Source: Alphaproteobacteria bacterium (GTDB lineage: Bacteria; Pseudomonadota; Alphaproteobacteria; Rhizobiales; Xanthobacteraceae). From it: a DNA stretch of 64,000 nucleotides. Where the stretch lies: contig JBBCGH010000001.1 in NCBI GenBank assembly GCA_037200445.1, positions 5,716,001 to 5,780,000 on the forward strand, in the 5' to 3' direction. Numbering within the stretch: the first letter of the stretch is position 1; the number at the start of each line of letters is the position of its first letter. A program made the position numbers and the translations under genes. The notes beneath the pieces are model-generated. The model searched no databases. It had not been told where the DNA came from and saw nothing but the letters and a program-made list of their open reading frames with translations. Shown one piece after another: positions 61,289 through 64,000 of this stretch.

Positions 61289-63331
61289 CTACATCATCCC
61301 CATGAGCCGCGGCAGGAAGAGGGTCAGCGCCGGCCAGTAGGTGACGATGACCAGGAACACCACCATCGTGACCAGCCATGGCCACACCGCGACCGCGAGA
61401 TCGGTGATGCGCATCCCGGCGATCATCGACGCCACATAGAGGTTGAGGCCGACAGGCGGGTGGCAGAGGCCGACCTCCATGTTGACGTCGATCACGATGC
61501 CGAAATGCACCGGATCGATGCCGAGCTTGCGCGCCGCAGGCGTCAGGATCGGCGCCATGATCAGGATGATCGAGTTCGGCTCCATGAAGTTGCCGGCCAT
61601 CAGCAGCAGCACGTTCACCATCAGCAGGAAGCCGAACCAGCCGAGGTTCTGCGCCAGGATCCAGTCCGCAAGTGCGGACGGAATGTTCTCGTTGGTCAGG
61701 ATGAACGAGAACAGCACCGCGTTGGTGATGATGTAGAGCAGCATCGCGCTGGTGTTCGCGGCGCGCAGCAATACGCGTGGCACGTCCTTGAGGCCGATCG
61801 CCTTGTAGACGAACACCGCGATGAAGAACGAGTAGACCGCAGCCATCGCGGCGGCCTCGGTCGCGGTGAACAGGCCCGAATAGATGCCCCCGATGATGAT
61901 GACGACGAGCAGGAGGCCCCAGATGCTCTCGCGGAACGCGTGCCAGGTGCCTGCCCAGCTCGCGCGCTCCATGCGTGGATAGTTGCGCTTCTTGGCGATA
62001 AACCATGTGACGATGCAGAGCATCGTGGTCAGCATGATGCCCGGCAACAGGCCGGCGACGAACAGCGCGCCGATCGAGGTGTTGGTCGAGACCGCGTAGA
62101 CGATCTTCGGGATCGACGGCAGCATCAGAATGCCGAGCGAGCCGGCGACGGTGATGATGCCGGCGCCGAAGCGCATCGGATAGCCGTGCCGCACCATCTC
62201 GGGCAGCACGATGCCGCCGATCGCCGCGACCGTCGCGACGCTCGACCCGCACACCAGCGCGAACATCGCGCAGGAGACGATGCCGGCGAGGCCAAGGCCG
62301 CCGTGCCAGTGGCCGATCAGCGAGACGGCGAAGTCGATCATCCGGCGCGCGACCCCGCCGTGCGTGAGGAAGCCGCCCGCCAGGATGAAGAACGGGATCG
62401 CCATGATCTCGAAGCTTTCGAGACCGGTGAACAGCTTCATCGACACCGACTGAATCGGCACGTCGGTGAGCACGAACATGAAGGTCAGCACGGTCAGCCC
62501 GAGCGCGATCGAGATCGGCATGCCGGTGATCATGAAGGAGATCAGCAGCACGAACAGCATGATCGCGCGCACCTGGGGCGGCATGACGATGATGCCCAGC
62601 TTGTTCGCGAGGCAGATGCCGAGGATCAGGACCGGCAGCAAGATCAGGATCAGGGTCAGCGGCTTGATCCAGCCCTCCGAAACTGTGCCGTGGGCCGCCT
62701 CGGCGGGATGCAGATTGTCGGTGCCCCTTACGCCCTCGACTTCCGCCTCGTTGTGGTGCGGCAGGTGTCCGGTCCAGTAATACCACCACGCGACCTGCAG
62801 GAAGCGGAAGCACATCAGCGCCGAGCCGAGCGGGATCGCCAGATAGATGATCCACATCGGGGCTTCGAGATCGTTCGACTGCTGACCCGTGCTCCACATT
62901 CCGCTCACGAAGATCACGCCGAATATCGCGATCACGGAGGTGAAGAAGGCGCCGCACAGGATCGCGAACAGGATCACGCTCTTGCGGTTCTTCGGCGGCA
63001 GCAGGTTGACCAGCACATCGACGCCGACATGGATGCCGGTGCGCACGCCATAGGCGGCGCCGAACTTCGCCATCCAGATGAACATGTAGATGCAGAGCTC
63101 TTGCGCCCACGACACGTCGAGCGAGGCGAGCCACATGTAGATATCGCGCAGGATCGTGGGGATGACCGGGACGTTGTGCGCCTCGCCCCACTTCGCAAGA
63201 TCGATCGACAGGCCGGTGCCGTAGCGATGCAGAACCGCAAGGAAAATGAGTCCCGTTGCGGCGGCGATGAGGGTGGCGATGATCCACTCCTCAAGACGAT
63301 CAAGCACGCGCAGTAGCACGCTTCCCCCCAT
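61289..63331 (-). CDS. TRAP transporter, fused small (DctQ) and large (DctM) permease
   Basis: This protein of about 680 residues has an N-terminal four-helix DctQ-like part (about residues 1-200; WAQELCIYMFIWMAKFGAAY). A charged linker (HNEAEVEGVRGTDNLHPAEA) follows, then a DctM part with about 12 segments (GMPISIALGLTVLTF, AAIGGIVLPEMVRHGYPMRF, MNVEVGLCHPPVGLN-like end). ATG 63331 is preferred; GTG 63355 is in frame but sits inside a hairpin. It would import an organic acid by Na+ gradient together with the binding protein at 63418. Fusions of Q and M occur naturally in TRAP systems. Confidence 0.9.
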   Translation of the reverse strand: MGGSVLLRVLDRLEEWIIATLIAAATGLIFLAVLHRYGTGLSIDLAKWGEAHNVPVIPTILRDIYMWLASLDVSWAQELCIYMFIWMAKFGAAYGVRTGIHVGVDVLVNLLPPKNRKSVILFAILCGAFFTSVIAIFGVIFVSGMWSTGQQSNDLEAPMWIIYLAIPLGSALMCFRFLQVAWWYYWTGHLPHHNEAEVEGVRGTDNLHPAEAAHGTVSEGWIKPLTLILILLPVLILGICLANKLGIIVMPPQVRAIMLFVLLISFMITGMPISIALGLTVLTFMFVLTDVPIQSVSMKLFTGLESFEIMAIPFFILAGGFLTHGGVARRMIDFAVSLIGHWHGGLGLAGIVSCAMFALVCGSSVATVAAIGGIVLPEMVRHGYPMRFGAGIITVAGSLGILMLPSIPKIVYAVSTNTSIGALFVAGLLPGIMLTTMLCIVTWFIAKKRNYPRMERASWAGTWHAFRESIWGLLLVVIIIGGIYSGLFTATEAAAMAAVYSFFIAVFVYKAIGLKDVPRVLLRAANTSAMLLYIITNAVLFSFILTNENIPSALADWILAQNLGWFGFLLMVNVLLLMAGNFMEPNSIILIMAPILTPAARKLGIDPVHFGIVIDVNMEVGLCHPPVGLNLYVASMIAGMRITDLAVAVWPWLVTMVVFLVIVTYWPALTLFLPRLMGMM

Positions 63332-63338
63332 AGAAAGC

Positions 63339-63363
63339 GGCCGGGAGCCCCTCACCCCCGGCC
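63339..63363. terminator. GC-rich hairpin between TRAP binding-protein and permease genes
   Basis: GGCCGGG (63339-63345) and CCCGGCC (63357-63363) form a perfect 7-bp stem with an 11-nt loop. In the minus-strand operon it lies between dctP and the fused permease gene, where it could attenuate expression of the permease relative to the abundant binding protein. No U-run follows. Confidence 0.45.
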
Positions 63364-63417
63364 ACGTTTCTTATATTGGACCGGCGAGGCCGGTCTCGAA
63401 CAGCTATCCTTGTTGGG

Positions 63418-63999
63418 TTAGCCGCTCATCTTGATGTCGAGCGCCTTCGCGACGACGTCCAGCACTTCCTGGCCTACGCGGCCCTTCGCCCAGGTGTAGG
63501 TCGGCGCCATCGCCTTCTTCCAGGCCGCTTTCTGCCCGTCGTTGAGGTAGTGAAGCTCGGTCTTGCCCGACTTCTTGATCTCCTCGAGCGCGTCCTCATT
63601 TTCTTTCTGGGCGATACCGTTGGTGTAGTCGGTCGCCTCGTTCATCGCCTTCTCGAGCGGCTGACGCAGGTCGGCCGGCAGGCCGCTCCAGAACTTCGAG
63701 TTGGTGATGACCGCATATTGAAGGTGCGCGTGATACGACACCGTGATGTGCTTCTGCACCTCATGGAATTTCTGCGTCACATAGTTCGAGGGCGTGTTCT
63801 CGCACCCGTCGACGACGCCGGTCTGCAGCGCCTGGTACACTTCGGAGAACGCCAGGATCTGCGGGATCGAGCCGAGATCGCGGAAATAGCGGTCGGCGAT
63901 CTTCGAGCCCGAGATGCGCACCTTGAGGCCCTGGAAGTCCGCCGGATTGAGCAGCGGCCGGTTGGCCGACACCATGTGGAAGCCGTTGTCCCAGTAGCC
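63418..63999 (-). CDS. TRAP transporter substrate-binding protein DctP, C-terminal part (runs off the right edge)
   Basis: Only the last 193 codons or so are inside the window; the frame continues upstream of an internal ATG at 63975 as GYWDNGFH. It has the family block LNPADFQGLKVRISGSKIAD, LAFSEVYQALQTGVVDGCEN and FHEVQKHITVSYHAHLQYAV. The Arg in KVRIS normally binds the ligand carboxylate. It belongs to the TRAP system with the fused DctQM at 61289-63331, 86 bp downstream. Confidence 0.92.
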   Translation of the reverse strand, partial: GYWDNGFHMVSANRPLLNPADFQGLKVRISGSKIADRYFRDLGSIPQILAFSEVYQALQTGVVDGCENTPSNYVTQKFHEVQKHITVSYHAHLQYAVITNSKFWSGLPADLRQPLEKAMNEATDYTNGIAQKENEDALEEIKKSGKTELHYLNDGQKAAWKKAMAPTYTWAKGRVGQEVLDVVAKALDIKMSG

Positions 64000-64000
64000 G

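Noticed and set aside
61253-63316. 687-codon plus-strand open frame opposite the TRAP permease
   Set aside because: GC-rich antisense shadow dominated by His, Asp, Arg and Gln; the minus strand encodes a clear DctQ-DctM protein.

Overview
The window is GC-rich, densely coding DNA that looks like an alphaproteobacterium of the Hyphomicrobiales (Bradyrhizobium/Rhodopseudomonas/Xanthobacteraceae-like). The grounds are the very many periplasmic-binding-protein transporters, short palindromic intergenic repeats of the kind common in that order, a PRC-barrel gene behind an EcfG-type (GGAAC-N17-CGTT) stress promoter, and wide use of ATGA or GTGA start/stop overlaps. This is inference from gene content and style. 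No rRNA or taxonomic marker is present. Both ends cut genes: a molybdenum hydroxylase large subunit on the left and a TRAP binding protein on the right.

Layout. 1-740: tail of an isoquinoline 1-oxidoreductase-type subunit and tRNA-Ser(GGA). 820-10177: a complete branched-chain-type ABC importer on the minus strand (SBP, livH, livG, livF, livM) with a saccharopine-dehydrogenase-like enzyme, facing a DAO-type flavoenzyme, an Asp/Glu-racemase-like enzyme and two subunits of an HcnAB/opine-oxidase-type dehydrogenase. 10292-17361: enoyl-CoA hydratase, acyl-CoA ligase and a second Liv importer whose permease and ATPase are fused. 17555-20584: two adjacent genes that together look like a VioB/RebD-type protein split at its domain junction. 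20603-23135: gamma-glutamyltransferase divergent from a DUF1028 protein. 23203-28108: an orphan peptide-type SBP and a taurine/nitrate-type ABC importer. 28293-35249: a six-gene minus-strand operon (class V aminotransferase, Fe3+/aminophosphonate-type ABC importer, threonine aldolase, isocitrate-lyase/PEP-mutase-family lyase). 35361-40611: a complete dipeptide-type ABC importer. 40617-47829: an ABC exporter, a frameshifted GT4 glycosyltransferase, an MFS carrier, a frameshifted PRC-barrel gene and a glycogen-debranching-type enzyme. 48181-56718: NHL-repeat protein, HpcH-type aldolase, a polar-amino-acid ABC importer without its ATPase, and a CoA-transferase/hydratase cluster bracketed by two beta-hydroxyacid dehydrogenases. 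56910-64000: alpha/beta hydrolase, nitronate monooxygenase-like protein, lytic transglycosylase, PrpF-type tautomerase and a TRAP transporter.

The common theme is uptake of small organic nitrogen or carbon compounds coupled to amino-acid or CoA catabolism. The most unusual items are the split VioB-like pair, a three-component flavoenzyme module beside a Liv importer, the LivM-LivG fusion with a degenerate ABC signature, and several dispersed palindromic repeats that supply or abut the stop codons of neighbouring genes.
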